Positions 13,300-21,091 are shown, counted from the stretch's first letter. The stretch: 24,239 bases of DNA from Actinobacteria bacterium 13_1_20CM_4_69_9 (GCA_001920085.1 MNJC01000118.1:1-24239); one strand, 5' to 3'. Made by a program: numbers and translations. Notes: generated from the letters alone by a model not told the origin.

Positions 13300-14584
13300 T
13301 TTCGTCGGCCGCAGCGGGGTCGACTTCGTCGCCGGCGTTCACGGCCTCGCGCGCGACGGCGTCCTCCTCTGCCGGCAGCGGCGGGGCCGCCGGCGCGGCT
13401 GCCGAGTCCACGAACACGTCCTCCGAGAGATCCAGGTGCGGAGTACCCTCGATCGGCGCTTCGTTCTCGGCACGGCGCTCGGGATCGACACGCTTGAGCG
13501 ACAGCGAGAGGCGGCGGCGCTCCGCGTCGACCTCGAGGATCAACACGGGGACGGTGTCGCCCTGCGCCACGACCTCGCGCGGGTTCTCGACATGGTGTTG
13601 TGCGAGCTCGGAGATGTGCACGAGCCCTTCCACCCCGGGGAGGATCTCGACGAAGGCGCCGAACGTGACGACCTTCGTCACCTTGCCCTCGACGACGTCG
13701 CCCTCCTTGTACTGCTCGAGCACCTGCTGCCACGGATCGGACTGCGTCTGCTTGAGGCCGAGCGAGATGCGCTGCCGGTCGCGGTCGATGTCGAGGACCT
13801 TCACCTTGACCGTCTGCCCGATCTCGAGCACCTCCGACGGATGGTTCACGTGCGACCACGACAGCTCGGAGATGTGGATCAGGCCGTCCATGCCGTCGAG
13901 GTCGACGAACGCGCCGAAGTCGACGATGTTCGAGATCTGTCCCTCGACGACGTCGCCCGGGTTCAGCCGGTCGAGGATCGCCTGGCGCATCTCCTTGCGC
14001 TCGTCCTCGAGCACGGCGCGGCGCGAGAGCACGACGTTGTTGCGCGAGCGGTTGAGCTCGATCACCTTGCAGCGGAGCTCCTTGCCCATGAACTCGTCGA
14101 GGTCCTGGACGCGGCGGATGTCGACGAGCGACGCCGGCAGGAACCCGCGCACGCCGAGGTCGAGGATCAGCCCGCCCTTGACGACCTCGATCACGCGTCC
14201 CGTGACGGGCTCGCCCGACTCGGCCGCGTTCTCGATCGCCTTCCACGCCATCTCGAAGCGGGCGCGCTTCTTCGACAGGATCAGACGCCCTTCGGCGTCC
14301 TCCTTGGTCATCACCAGCGCGTCGATCTCGTCACCCACGGAGACCTCGTCGGCCGGGTTCACCGAGCGCCGGATCGAGAGCTCGGCGACCGGGATGACGC
14401 CTTCCGACTTGTAGCCGATGTCGACGAGGACCTCGTCCTTGTCCACGCGGACGACCTGGCCGTGGACGACCTCCCCCTCGTTGATCGTGGGGAAGGTGGA
14501 CTCGTAGTCGGGGATCAGCTCGCCGTCCGGGCCAGTGGTCCAGACGCCGTCGCCGGCAATCGGTTGCTCAGTCTCCGTAGGCAT
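13262..14584 (-). CDS. rpsA: 30S ribosomal protein S1
   Basis: A 440-residue protein with four S1 RNA-binding (OB-fold) repeats at about 36-105, 122-190, 207-276 and 293-365. Repeats 3 and 4 carry the strongest consensus ('GQISNIVDFGAFVDLDGMDGLIHISELSW' and 'GKVTKVVTFGAFVEILPGVEGLVHISELA'). The C-terminal tail (about 380-440) is Ala/Asp/Glu-rich and probably disordered. Four-repeat S1 proteins of this length are usual in actinomycetes, against six repeats in E. coli. S1 helps load structured mRNAs on the small subunit. The ATG at 14584 has no ribosome binding site. A strong -10 (TATACT) lies 13 bases upstream. The 3' end overlaps coaE. Confidence 0.97.
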   Translation of the reverse strand: MPTETEQPIAGDGVWTTGPDGELIPDYESTFPTINEGEVVHGQVVRVDKDEVLVDIGYKSEGVIPVAELSIRRSVNPADEVSVGDEIDALVMTKEDAEGRLILSKKRARFEMAWKAIENAAESGEPVTGRVIEVVKGGLILDLGVRGFLPASLVDIRRVQDLDEFMGKELRCKVIELNRSRNNVVLSRRAVLEDERKEMRQAILDRLNPGDVVEGQISNIVDFGAFVDLDGMDGLIHISELSWSHVNHPSEVLEIGQTVKVKVLDIDRDRQRISLGLKQTQSDPWQQVLEQYKEGDVVEGKVTKVVTFGAFVEILPGVEGLVHISELAQHHVENPREVVAQGDTVPVLILEVDAERRRLSLSLKRVDPERRAENEAPIEGTPHLDLSEDVFVDSAAAPAAPPLPAEEDAVAREAVNAGDEVDPAAADESAAPVETPPDEH

Positions 14585-14597
14585 ACAGCGGCCGATC

Positions 14598-14603
14598 AGT
14601 ATA
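14598..14603 (-). promoter_or_regulatory. rpsA -10 element
   Basis: TATACT on the minus strand lies 13 bases before the ATG at 14584. It is the best -10 match in the window. A -35 is not evident at 17 bases. It is only one base from the hairpin at 14605-14636, so upstream termination and rpsA initiation are juxtaposed. The leader would be about six bases long. Confidence 0.6.
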
Positions 14604-14604
14604 G

Positions 14605-14636
14605 CCAGGGGTCTCTGGCACCTCTGAGGCCCCTGG
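14605..14636 (-). terminator. Strong hairpin after the secreted PKD protein gene
   Basis: Arms CCAGGGG-T-CTC and GAG-G-CCCCTGG pair over 11 positions with one G-U pair around a 10-base loop. It begins ten bases beyond the stop of the gene 14646-16136. There is no long T run, as is common for high-GC actinomycete terminators. A perfect 12-base palindrome CCCTGGCCAGGG (14631-14642) competes for one of the arms. Confidence 0.5.
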
Positions 14637-14645
14637 CCAGGGACT

Positions 14646-16136
14646 TTAGAGCCGCGTCGAAAGCAGCTCGAGCTCCGCGGCTTGCTCGGCCGTCAGGCCC
14701 TTGTCGACCTTCGCGTCTGCCTGGTTCCGGAAGGCTCCGAGGAGCCCGGCCCGAGCTGATGCAGTCGGAGCCGACTGGGCCTGCGCCAGCTTGGCGCACA
14801 GGTCGTCGGCGACCTTCGGGTCCGTCGAGTACGAGCGGACGAGGTCGCACAGGCTCGTGACGGTGACGGTCACGCGCACCGTTCCTCGGTACTCCGTCAC
14901 GCCGCCGTCCTTGTCGCGGATCTTCCCGCGGACGAACCGCGTCCCGACGTCGCTCGTCGGGCACGACGCAGTCGACGCAGAGCCGAACGCGCCGTAGCCG
15001 CTGCCGCAGTCGAAGGCGTACGAGAAGCCGGCGGCGGTGTCGGCCGCCGAGGGATCGTGCGGGCTCGTCAGCGCGAGCGCGAACGGGAAACCGGCGGAGG
15101 ACGAGGCCGGAGCCTCGAGGGTCGCCGTCGGGGGCACGTTCCCTACATCGACGACAGCCGCAGCGGTCGCCGTCAGCCCGCCTGCGTCGGTGACCTCGAC
15201 CCGGACGGTGGGTGTCGCCGGACCGTCCGGCGCTGCGAAGCTCACCGTCTTGCCCGGAGTCTCGAAGACGCCGTCGTCATTCAGATCCCATGCGTAGGTG
15301 AGCGCAGCGCCTTCCGGGTCGCTACCGGTTGCGCCGAGCTGCGCGGCGCTGCCCTCGTCCACCGAGAACGGCCCGTCCGGCGCAACGGACGGCGGCTGGT
15401 TCACCGGCGACGCGGTCGTGAAGGTCCAGCTCGGCGAGCCCTCGACCGTGTTGGGCGGATCGTTGGAGTCCTGATCGCTGATCACGCTCCCGTCGAGGGT
15501 GACCGTGCAGCTCTCGCCCGCCGAGAAGTCGGCGGCGGGATCGAGCAGGAACGCCGTCGGGCCGCCGGTGGGGGCGGCCTCGTGCGAACCGCTCGACGTG
15601 CACTCGATCGCAAACCACGAGCCCGTTACGTCGACAGGCTCGCTGAAGGTAATCCCGATGTTTGCGCCCGGTGGAACGTCGACCGCGCCGGCGGCGGGCG
15701 TATGGCTCGCGACCGACGGCGCGGCGTCCGGCGCTGCGCCCGCGACGGTGACGAAGTAGAGCGTAGAACCGCTGCGATCGTCGTCGTCCGTCACGCCGCA
15801 ACGGCCGACGCGCGGGCCGGGAACGGAGTCGGAAGGCACGAGGAATTGCAGCGCGAAGGTTCCGTCGGCACCAGGCACCAACGACTCCGATGGTCCGAGC
15901 CCGACCCAGCTCAGGTCGCAGGTGACGGCGAGGCCGGTGCTGTCGGGATTGGTGCCGGGCGTGACGGTTGCCGTGATCGTCGCGAGCGATCCGGCCTGCG
16001 GCTCCTGCGGTGCGAACGCAATGGTCAGCGACGGCGACGTCTGGTCGGCTGCCGCAGCCGGGACCACACCTCCTACGAGGACGACGGCGACGGCGCACCC
16101 GAGCAACATGCTCGAGCGGATAGGAGCGATATTCAA
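14646..16136 (-). CDS. Secreted protein with Ig-like (Big_5) and PKD domains
   Basis: A 496-residue exported protein read from a TTG at 16136. The signal peptide region is 'SSMLLGCAVAVVLVGGVVPAAAADQ'. A beta domain covers about 35-140. A Big_5/SbsA-type Ig domain follows ('PSVASHTPAAGAVDVPPGANIGITFSEPVDV', about 145-245), then a PKD-type domain ('QPPSVAPDGPFSVDEGSAAQLGATGSDPEG' to 'VRVEVTDAGG', about 248-335) and a further Ig-like region. The helical C-terminal end (about 435-496) contains 'LCDLVRSYSTDPKVADDLCAKLAQAQSA'. No sorting motif or membrane anchor is visible. It interrupts the conserved polA-rpsA adjacency. Likely roles are adhesion or a cell-surface structure, by inference from domain type only. 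Confidence 0.78.
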   Translation of the reverse strand: MNIAPIRSSMLLGCAVAVVLVGGVVPAAAADQTSPSLTIAFAPQEPQAGSLATITATVTPGTNPDSTGLAVTCDLSWVGLGPSESLVPGADGTFALQFLVPSDSVPGPRVGRCGVTDDDDRSGSTLYFVTVAGAAPDAAPSVASHTPAAGAVDVPPGANIGITFSEPVDVTGSWFAIECTSSGSHEAAPTGGPTAFLLDPAADFSAGESCTVTLDGSVISDQDSNDPPNTVEGSPSWTFTTASPVNQPPSVAPDGPFSVDEGSAAQLGATGSDPEGAALTYAWDLNDDGVFETPGKTVSFAAPDGPATPTVRVEVTDAGGLTATAAAVVDVGNVPPTATLEAPASSSAGFPFALALTSPHDPSAADTAAGFSYAFDCGSGYGAFGSASTASCPTSDVGTRFVRGKIRDKDGGVTEYRGTVRVTVTVTSLCDLVRSYSTDPKVADDLCAKLAQAQSAPTASARAGLLGAFRNQADAKVDKGLTAEQAAELELLSTRL

Positions 16137-16143
16137 CTGACGG

Positions 16144-16150
16144 CCCTCCC
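16144..16150 (-). promoter_or_regulatory. Strong ribosome binding site selecting a TTG start
   Basis: Minus-strand GGGAGGG (16150-16144) lies seven bases before TTG 16136. This ideal spacing makes the TTG the best start over the internal ATG at 16109. It is one of few clear Shine-Dalgarno sequences in the window. Confidence 0.65.
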
Positions 16151-16182
16151 TGCCGGTCGGCGGGCTCTCCCCGGGTCGCAGG

Positions 16183-16211
16183 ATGGTGCGCGAAGCGCCG
16201 GCGGCTGTCAA
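16183..16211 (-). promoter_or_regulatory. Promoter of the secreted PKD protein gene
   Basis: A perfect -35 TTGACA (16211-16206) is followed by a 17-base spacer and CACCAT (16188-16183) as a moderate -10. This predicts a leader of about 40 bases that includes the strong ribosome binding site. The -35 begins right after a GC-rich hairpin at the polA 3' end. Confidence 0.55.
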
Positions 16212-16212
16212 T

Positions 16213-16227
16213 GGGCCTCCCGGGCCC
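16213..16227 (-). terminator. GC-rich hairpin after polA
   Basis: GGGCC and GGCCC arms pair around a five-base loop, six bases past the polA stop codon and directly before the next promoter's -35. There is no T tract. It may be a terminator or merely GC-rich sequence. Confidence 0.35.
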
Positions 16228-16233
16228 GCACGG

Positions 16234-18810
16234 CTAGGACTTCGCGTCGCTCCAGTCGTCGCCGATGCCGATGTCGACGGCGAGCGGTGGGTCGAGCGGA
16301 TACGCGCCGCACATCTCCTCGCGGACGAACTCGCGCACCGGGCCGACCTCCGCCTCGGGCACTTCGAGCAGCAGCTCGTCGTGCACCTGCAGCACGAGCC
16401 GCGCGCCGCGCCCCTCGTCCCGCAGGCGTCGGTGGATGGCGATCATCGCCTTCTTGATGATGTCCGCGTTCGACCCTTGCATCACGAAGTTGACGGCGAG
16501 GCGTTCCCCCAGCGAGCGCGTCTGCCGGTTCGACGCCCGGATCTCCGGCGTCGGACGTCGCCGTCCGAGCAGGCTCGTCGCGTAGCCGTCGCGCTTCGCC
16601 TGCTCGATCGTGCGTTGGATGAAGTCCTGGACGCGAGGGAAGCGCGCGAGGTACGCGTCGATGTACTCCTGCGCCTGCTCGCGCGGAATCTCGAGGTTCT
16701 CGGAGAGGCCGAACGCAGAGATGCCGTAGACGATCCCGAAGTTGATCATCTTCGCGATCGACCGATCGGCCGCCGTCAACGCGCTCGGCTCCTTGCCGAG
16801 CACCTCGACGGCCGTCGCGGTGTGAATGTCCTCGCCGCGCGCGAATGCCTCACGCAGCTTCGGCTCCCCCGACACGTGCGCGAGGATCCGGAGCTCGATC
16901 TGCGAGTAGTCCGCCGACAACAAGCGGGACCCGCTCTCGGCGATGAATGCCGACCGGATCTCCTTCCCGAGCTCGGTGCGGATCGGGATCGCCTGCAGGT
17001 TCGGGTTCGTGGTCGACAAGCGCCCGGTCGACGCCACCGTCTGGTTGAACGTCGTGTGGAGGCGGCCGTCGCCCTCCGAGATCAGCGACGGCAGCGGCCC
17101 GAGGTAGGTGTTGAGCAGCTTCGAGTACTCGCGCCACTCCTCGATCACGCCGACGAGCTCGTGCTCGTGCCGAATCGTGCGCAACACGCGCGTGTCGGTC
17201 GAGTAACCCGTCTTGCCCTTGCGGCCCGGCGTGAGCTGCAGCTTCTCGAACAGGATGCGCGCGACCTGCTGCGTCGAGCCGAGCATGAACTCCTCGCCCG
17301 CGAGCTCGTAGGCCTTCGCCTCCAGCTCCTCCAACCGGTCGGCGAGGCGCGCCGTGATCTCGCCCATCCGGTACGTGTCGATCTTGACCCCGGTGTCCTC
17401 CATCGCCGCGAGGACGGCCGTCAGCGGCAGCTCGATGTCGCGATAGAGATCCTCCGCGCGACGCTCGCGGACGCGGTCGAGCATGACGGGCGCAAGCCGG
17501 CGTGGGATCTCGGCATGCCGAACTAGCGCAGCCGTCTCCTCGTCCGTTGCCGGCGTGGGGATCGGCTCGACGCCGTACTCGGCCGCAAGATCGTCGAGCT
17601 CGTACGAGGCGCGGCCCGGCTCGATCAGGTACGCGAGCAGCATCGTGTCCTCGACCGGCTCCATCGTGAGGCGCGGCAACGACTTGAAGTCATGCGCGAT
17701 GACGTCCGCGCGGTCGAGCCGCCTTTCGAGCGCGGGCTCCCACTTACCGACGATCACACCGTCGCCCTCGCGTGCGAGCGCGAAGCGGTCGTCGCGGATC
17801 GCCAGCGCAGCACGCCCCTTCACCTCGGGGAACTCACCTTCGCGCCAGGCGACCTCCGTCCCCGGCATGCGCATCGCCTGCGCAGGCACGGCGTCGTCGA
17901 GGATGTCGACGCGGCCGAGCAGGTTGCGAAACTCGAAGCGCCGGAACATCTCGCGCAGCTCGGAGCGGTCCGGCGGCAGCAGCACGAGCTCGGCGGGGTC
18001 GCATTCGACCTCGAGATCGCGCCGCATCGTGGCGAGCTCCTTCGACTTGCGCGCCTGGTCCGCATGCTCGATCAGGTTCTTGCGACGCGCGGGCGAGAGC
18101 TCGTCGACGTGCTCCAGCACCTCCTCGAGCGAGCCGTACTGAGCGATCAGCTGCCCCGCCGTCTTGTCGCCGATTCCCGGAACGCCGGGGATGTTGTCGG
18201 ACGTGTCGCCCTTGAGCCCGATGAAGTCCGGGATCTGGTCCGGCCGGATGCCGTAGCGAGCCTCGACGCGGTCGGGCGTATAGACGTTGACGTCGGCGAC
18301 GCCGCGCGGCGTCATCATCAGCACGACGTTGTCGCTCACGAGCTGGAACGCGTCGCGATCGGTCGACACGACGACGGTCCTGATCCCCTCCTCGTCGGCG
18401 CGCGTCGCGAGCGTCGCGATCACGTCGTCGGCCTCCCAGCCCTCGAACTCGAGGTTGCGGTAGCCGAACGCCTCGACGATCGGACGGAAGAACGGGAACT
18501 GCTCGCCGAGCAGGTCGGGCATCGGCCGGCGGTCGGACTTGTAGTCCTCCGACAGCTCGTGCCGGTGGACGGCGCGCGTGTCCCACGCCACGGCGACGCC
18601 TTTCGGGCGATAGTCCGAGAGCAGCTTGAAGAGCATGTTCGTGAAGCCGAGCAGCGCATTCGTCGGGAAGCCCTCGGTCGTCGCGAGCTCCTCCGGGAGC
18701 GCGAAAAAGGCGCGGTAGGCGAGGTTGTTGCCATCGACGAGGAAGAGCTCGGCGTCGCGCGCCGGCCCGTCGTCGAGCTGGAGCTCCGCGCCTGTGAGGG
18801 TCTTGGGCAT
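16234..18810 (-). CDS. polA: DNA polymerase I, proofreading domain degenerate
   Basis: An 858-residue family A polymerase for Okazaki fragment maturation and repair synthesis. The N-terminal 5' nuclease (about 20-310) has 'FLVDGNNLAYRAF', 'EGWEADDVIATLA', 'VVSTDRDAFQLV' and 'FIGLKGDTSDNIPGVPGIGDKTA'. The middle region (about 330-460) has the fold outline of the 3'-5' exonuclease ('IAHDFKSLPRL', 'DTMLLAYLIEP') but no Asp-x-Glu at its first motif, where the sequence reads AALAIRDD. Proofreading is therefore probably lost, as in Taq polymerase. Polymerase motifs are intact: A 'DYSQIELR' (634-641), B 'AKMINFGIVYG' (686-696, Phe691) and C 'QVHDE' (808-812). ATG 18810 is preferred over an in-frame TTG three codons earlier because a TAGCGT -10 lies eight bases before the ATG. 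Confidence 0.97.
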   Translation of the reverse strand: MPKTLTGAELQLDDGPARDAELFLVDGNNLAYRAFFALPEELATTEGFPTNALLGFTNMLFKLLSDYRPKGVAVAWDTRAVHRHELSEDYKSDRRPMPDLLGEQFPFFRPIVEAFGYRNLEFEGWEADDVIATLATRADEEGIRTVVVSTDRDAFQLVSDNVVLMMTPRGVADVNVYTPDRVEARYGIRPDQIPDFIGLKGDTSDNIPGVPGIGDKTAGQLIAQYGSLEEVLEHVDELSPARRKNLIEHADQARKSKELATMRRDLEVECDPAELVLLPPDRSELREMFRRFEFRNLLGRVDILDDAVPAQAMRMPGTEVAWREGEFPEVKGRAALAIRDDRFALAREGDGVIVGKWEPALERRLDRADVIAHDFKSLPRLTMEPVEDTMLLAYLIEPGRASYELDDLAAEYGVEPIPTPATDEETAALVRHAEIPRRLAPVMLDRVRERRAEDLYRDIELPLTAVLAAMEDTGVKIDTYRMGEITARLADRLEELEAKAYELAGEEFMLGSTQQVARILFEKLQLTPGRKGKTGYSTDTRVLRTIRHEHELVGVIEEWREYSKLLNTYLGPLPSLISEGDGRLHTTFNQTVASTGRLSTTNPNLQAIPIRTELGKEIRSAFIAESGSRLLSADYSQIELRILAHVSGEPKLREAFARGEDIHTATAVEVLGKEPSALTAADRSIAKMINFGIVYGISAFGLSENLEIPREQAQEYIDAYLARFPRVQDFIQRTIEQAKRDGYATSLLGRRRPTPEIRASNRQTRSLGERLAVNFVMQGSNADIIKKAMIAIHRRLRDEGRGARLVLQVHDELLLEVPEAEVGPVREFVREEMCGAYPLDPPLAVDIGIGDDWSDAKS

Positions 18811-18818
18811 CGGAGGCA

Positions 18819-18828
18819 ACGCTATCGT
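18819..18828. promoter_or_regulatory. Overlapping divergent -10 elements in a 28-bp gap (polA / GNAT)
   Basis: The plus strand reads ACGCTATCGT. Minus-strand TAGCGT (18824-18819) lies eight bases before the polA ATG. Plus-strand TATCGT (18823-18828) lies ten bases before ATG 18839. They share the central TA and form an imperfect palindrome. No ribosome binding site precedes either start. Confidence 0.5.
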
Positions 18829-18838
18829 CCGGCGCCGG

Positions 18839-19729
18839 ATGCCGGATGTCGAGATTCACCCATTTTCCGACGAGCACCTCGACGCCGCGGCGGCGCTGCT
18901 CGCCGAGCGCCACGAGCGCCACCTCGTGGCCGAGCCGCTGCTTGCGCGCAACGTGGACTACCGCGCGCAGCTCGCCGGGCAGGAGGGCGCGGGCCTCGTC
19001 GCCCTGCGTGATGGCGACCTACGCGCCTACCTCTTCGGGCGCACCACCGATGAAGACGCGTTCGTCGGCTTCGCCGGCTGCGCCGCGGCGGAGCCCGAGC
19101 TGCTGCGCGATCTCTATGCCGTCCTGGCCGCAGACTGGGACCGTGACCGGCACCGCGTGTATCTGCCGGCGAGCGACGCCGAGCTGCTGCGTGTCTGGTT
19201 CCGGCTCGCGTTCGGCGTGCAGTTCACGCTCGCGGTACGGGAGCCTGCGCCGGGCAGCGGCGAGGGCGTCCGCCCCGGCTGCCCCGAAGACCTGGACGCG
19301 GTCGTCCAACTCGAGCATGTCTTCACCGAACACCTACGGTCGCCGCCGAGCTTCTCCGGGAGGCGGCCGGCGAGCGACGAGGAGATTCGCAAGGACTGGG
19401 AAGGCACCTGGGACGACGAGCGCTACACGCATCTCGTCAGCGAGCGCGACGGTCGCGTCGTCGGCCACGCACTTCTCTTCCTGCGCGAGCGCGGAGACCT
19501 ACGCTTACCGGCGAACAGCATCGACCTTTCGCTGGTGGTGACGCTGCCCGAGGTTCGTGGCAGCGGGGCCGGCAGCGCGCTCGTTGCGCACGCGCTCGGC
19601 TGGGCACACGAGCGCGCGTTCGACGCCGTGACGATCGACTGGCGCGTCGTCAACCTCGCTGCGGACCGCTTCTTCACCGCACGCGGCTTCCGTCCGACAT
19701 TCGTCCGGCTCTACAGGCACGTGCCCTGA
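18839..19729 (+). CDS. Tandem GNAT-family N-acetyltransferase
   Basis: A 296-residue protein with two GNAT-like halves. The N-terminal half (about 1-140) has the overall GNAT pattern ('EIHPFSDEHLDAAAALLAERH', 'YRAQLAGQEGAGLVALRDGDLRAYLFG') but no clear acetyl-CoA loop. The C-terminal half (about 145-296) has 'VVGHALLF', the acetyl-CoA binding loop 'LPEVRGSGAGSALVAHALGWA' (R-G-x-G-x-G type), and a closing 'NLAADRFFTARGFRPTFVRLYR'. The acceptor substrate is unknown. The gene diverges from polA over 28 bases, and its TGA overlaps the ATG of the next gene (TGATG), implying coupled translation with the LarA-like gene. Confidence 0.86.
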   Translation: MPDVEIHPFSDEHLDAAAALLAERHERHLVAEPLLARNVDYRAQLAGQEGAGLVALRDGDLRAYLFGRTTDEDAFVGFAGCAAAEPELLRDLYAVLAADWDRDRHRVYLPASDAELLRVWFRLAFGVQFTLAVREPAPGSGEGVRPGCPEDLDAVVQLEHVFTEHLRSPPSFSGRRPASDEEIRKDWEGTWDDERYTHLVSERDGRVVGHALLFLRERGDLRLPANSIDLSLVVTLPEVRGSGAGSALVAHALGWAHERAFDAVTIDWRVVNLAADRFFTARGFRPTFVRLYRHVP

Positions 19730-21091
19730 TGCGGGTGCCGATGCTGTCAGGGTCGCGCCTCGTCGTCGTCACGGCGGACGACGACGCGCTGGTCTTGCGT
19801 CCGCCGCCGCCGGCGAACGCGGTGGCCGACGTCGGCGCGGCGGTGCGCGACGCGCTGCGCTTTCCACTCGCCGGCGAGCCGCTCGAGGCGCTCGTGTCGC
19901 GCGGCCGACGCGCGACGATCGTCGTCGAGCCGCCGGCGCTGCCGGTGCCCGGCGCGGATCGCGACCCCCGCCAGGCGGCGATCGCGGCGGCCGTCGCGGA
20001 GCTCGAGCGTCTCGGGGTTCCCACCGGTTATCAGACGCTCCTCGTCGCCGGCGGGCTCGCCCGGCGCGCCGGACACAACCAGCTGGAGACGCTGGTCTCA
20101 CCGGAGTTCGCGCGTCGCTTCCACGGCCACGTCGAGGTGCACGACGTCGAACGCGACGACCTCGTGGAGCTCGGGACCGTGGGCTCGCTGCCCCTGCGCG
20201 TCAACCCGGCGCTCGTGCACACGGACCTCGTCGTCGTCGTGACCGCTGCGGAGACGGTGCTGCACGGCGGGCCGGCGGCGCTCGTCGGCGCCTCGGGCCC
20301 CGAGATGCTCCGCGCCGCCGGCGCCTACTCGCTGCTCGAGACCTCTGCGTCGCAGGGTTGGCGATGCGCGCTCGAGCTCGAGCGCGCGTTGCTCCGGCGC
20401 GTCCCGGTGATCGGCGCGTCGCTCGTGCTGAACCATCCACGCCTCGGCGGGACGCTCGGCGGGTACCCCTACGGTCGCGCACACGGAGGCGCTCCTACGC
20501 GGCGTCGAGCTCCGCGGCACCACGCTGAACGGCGAGCTCGACGCGATCTGCGTCGGCGTGCCGCGAACGACTCCCTACCTCCCCCGCGAGCGCCCGAACC
20601 CGCTGCTCGGCGCGTACCTCGGGCTAGGGCTCGCGTTGCGGTTGTGGCGCGATTCGTTCCCGATCGCCGAGGGCGGCACGGCAATCCTCATGCACCGCTT
20701 CCACCGGCACTTCAGCCACCCGACGCAGCAGCCGTACCGCGCGTTCTTCGCGGCGACACGCGGAGCGGGCCGTCCGGACGCGTCGGCGTTGAGCGAGGCC
20801 GAGCGACGAGCCGCGAGCGATTCGCGCGCGCTGCAGCAGTACCGCAACGGGCGCACCTGCCACCCCCTGCTGCCGTTCTACGACTGGGACGGCTGCCGTC
20901 CGGCGCTCGGACGCGTCGGGAACGTCCTCATCGCGGGCTGCCGCGACCATGCCGCCGCGCGACAGCTCGGCTTCGTGCCGACCCACGGCCTCGGCGCGGC
21001 GCTCACGATGGTGCGCGGCTGGTCGGAGCGCCCGCCGCGCGTTGCGTTCCTTCTGTCTCCGCCCTATTTCCCGCTACGGGTGGTGTCCTAG
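19729..21091 (+). pseudogene. LarA-like (DUF2088, lactate racemase family) gene with a +1 frameshift
   Basis: The first 245 codons (19729 to about 20465) read as a LarA N-terminal domain ('TLLVAGGLARRAGHNQLETLVSPEFARR', 'VEVHDVERDDLVELGTVGSLPLRVN', 'SLVLNHPRLGGTLGGYP'). From about 20470 the homologous sequence continues in the +1 frame ('TVAHTEALLRGVELRGTTLNGELDAICVGVP', then 'LPRERPNPLLGAYLGLG') to TAG 21091. Removing one C from CCCC (20466-20469) restores a 453-codon gene, a normal LarA length. LarA enzymes use a nickel pincer cofactor bound through Lys and His. Here the usual T-G-x-H-R reads GGLARR, and the glycine-rich GGxK stretch reads GGPAALVG without Lys, so racemase activity is doubtful even in an intact form. 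Its stop shares CTAG with livF. Confidence 0.7.

Noticed and set aside
16137..16182. Possible riboswitch (for example cyclic-di-GMP) in the leader of the secreted PKD protein gene
   Set aside because: The predicted leader is only about 40 bases and lacks any recognisable conserved riboswitch core.
18811..18819. TTG 18819 as the polA start
   Set aside because: It overlaps the candidate -10 element, and the ATG three codons later is better placed.
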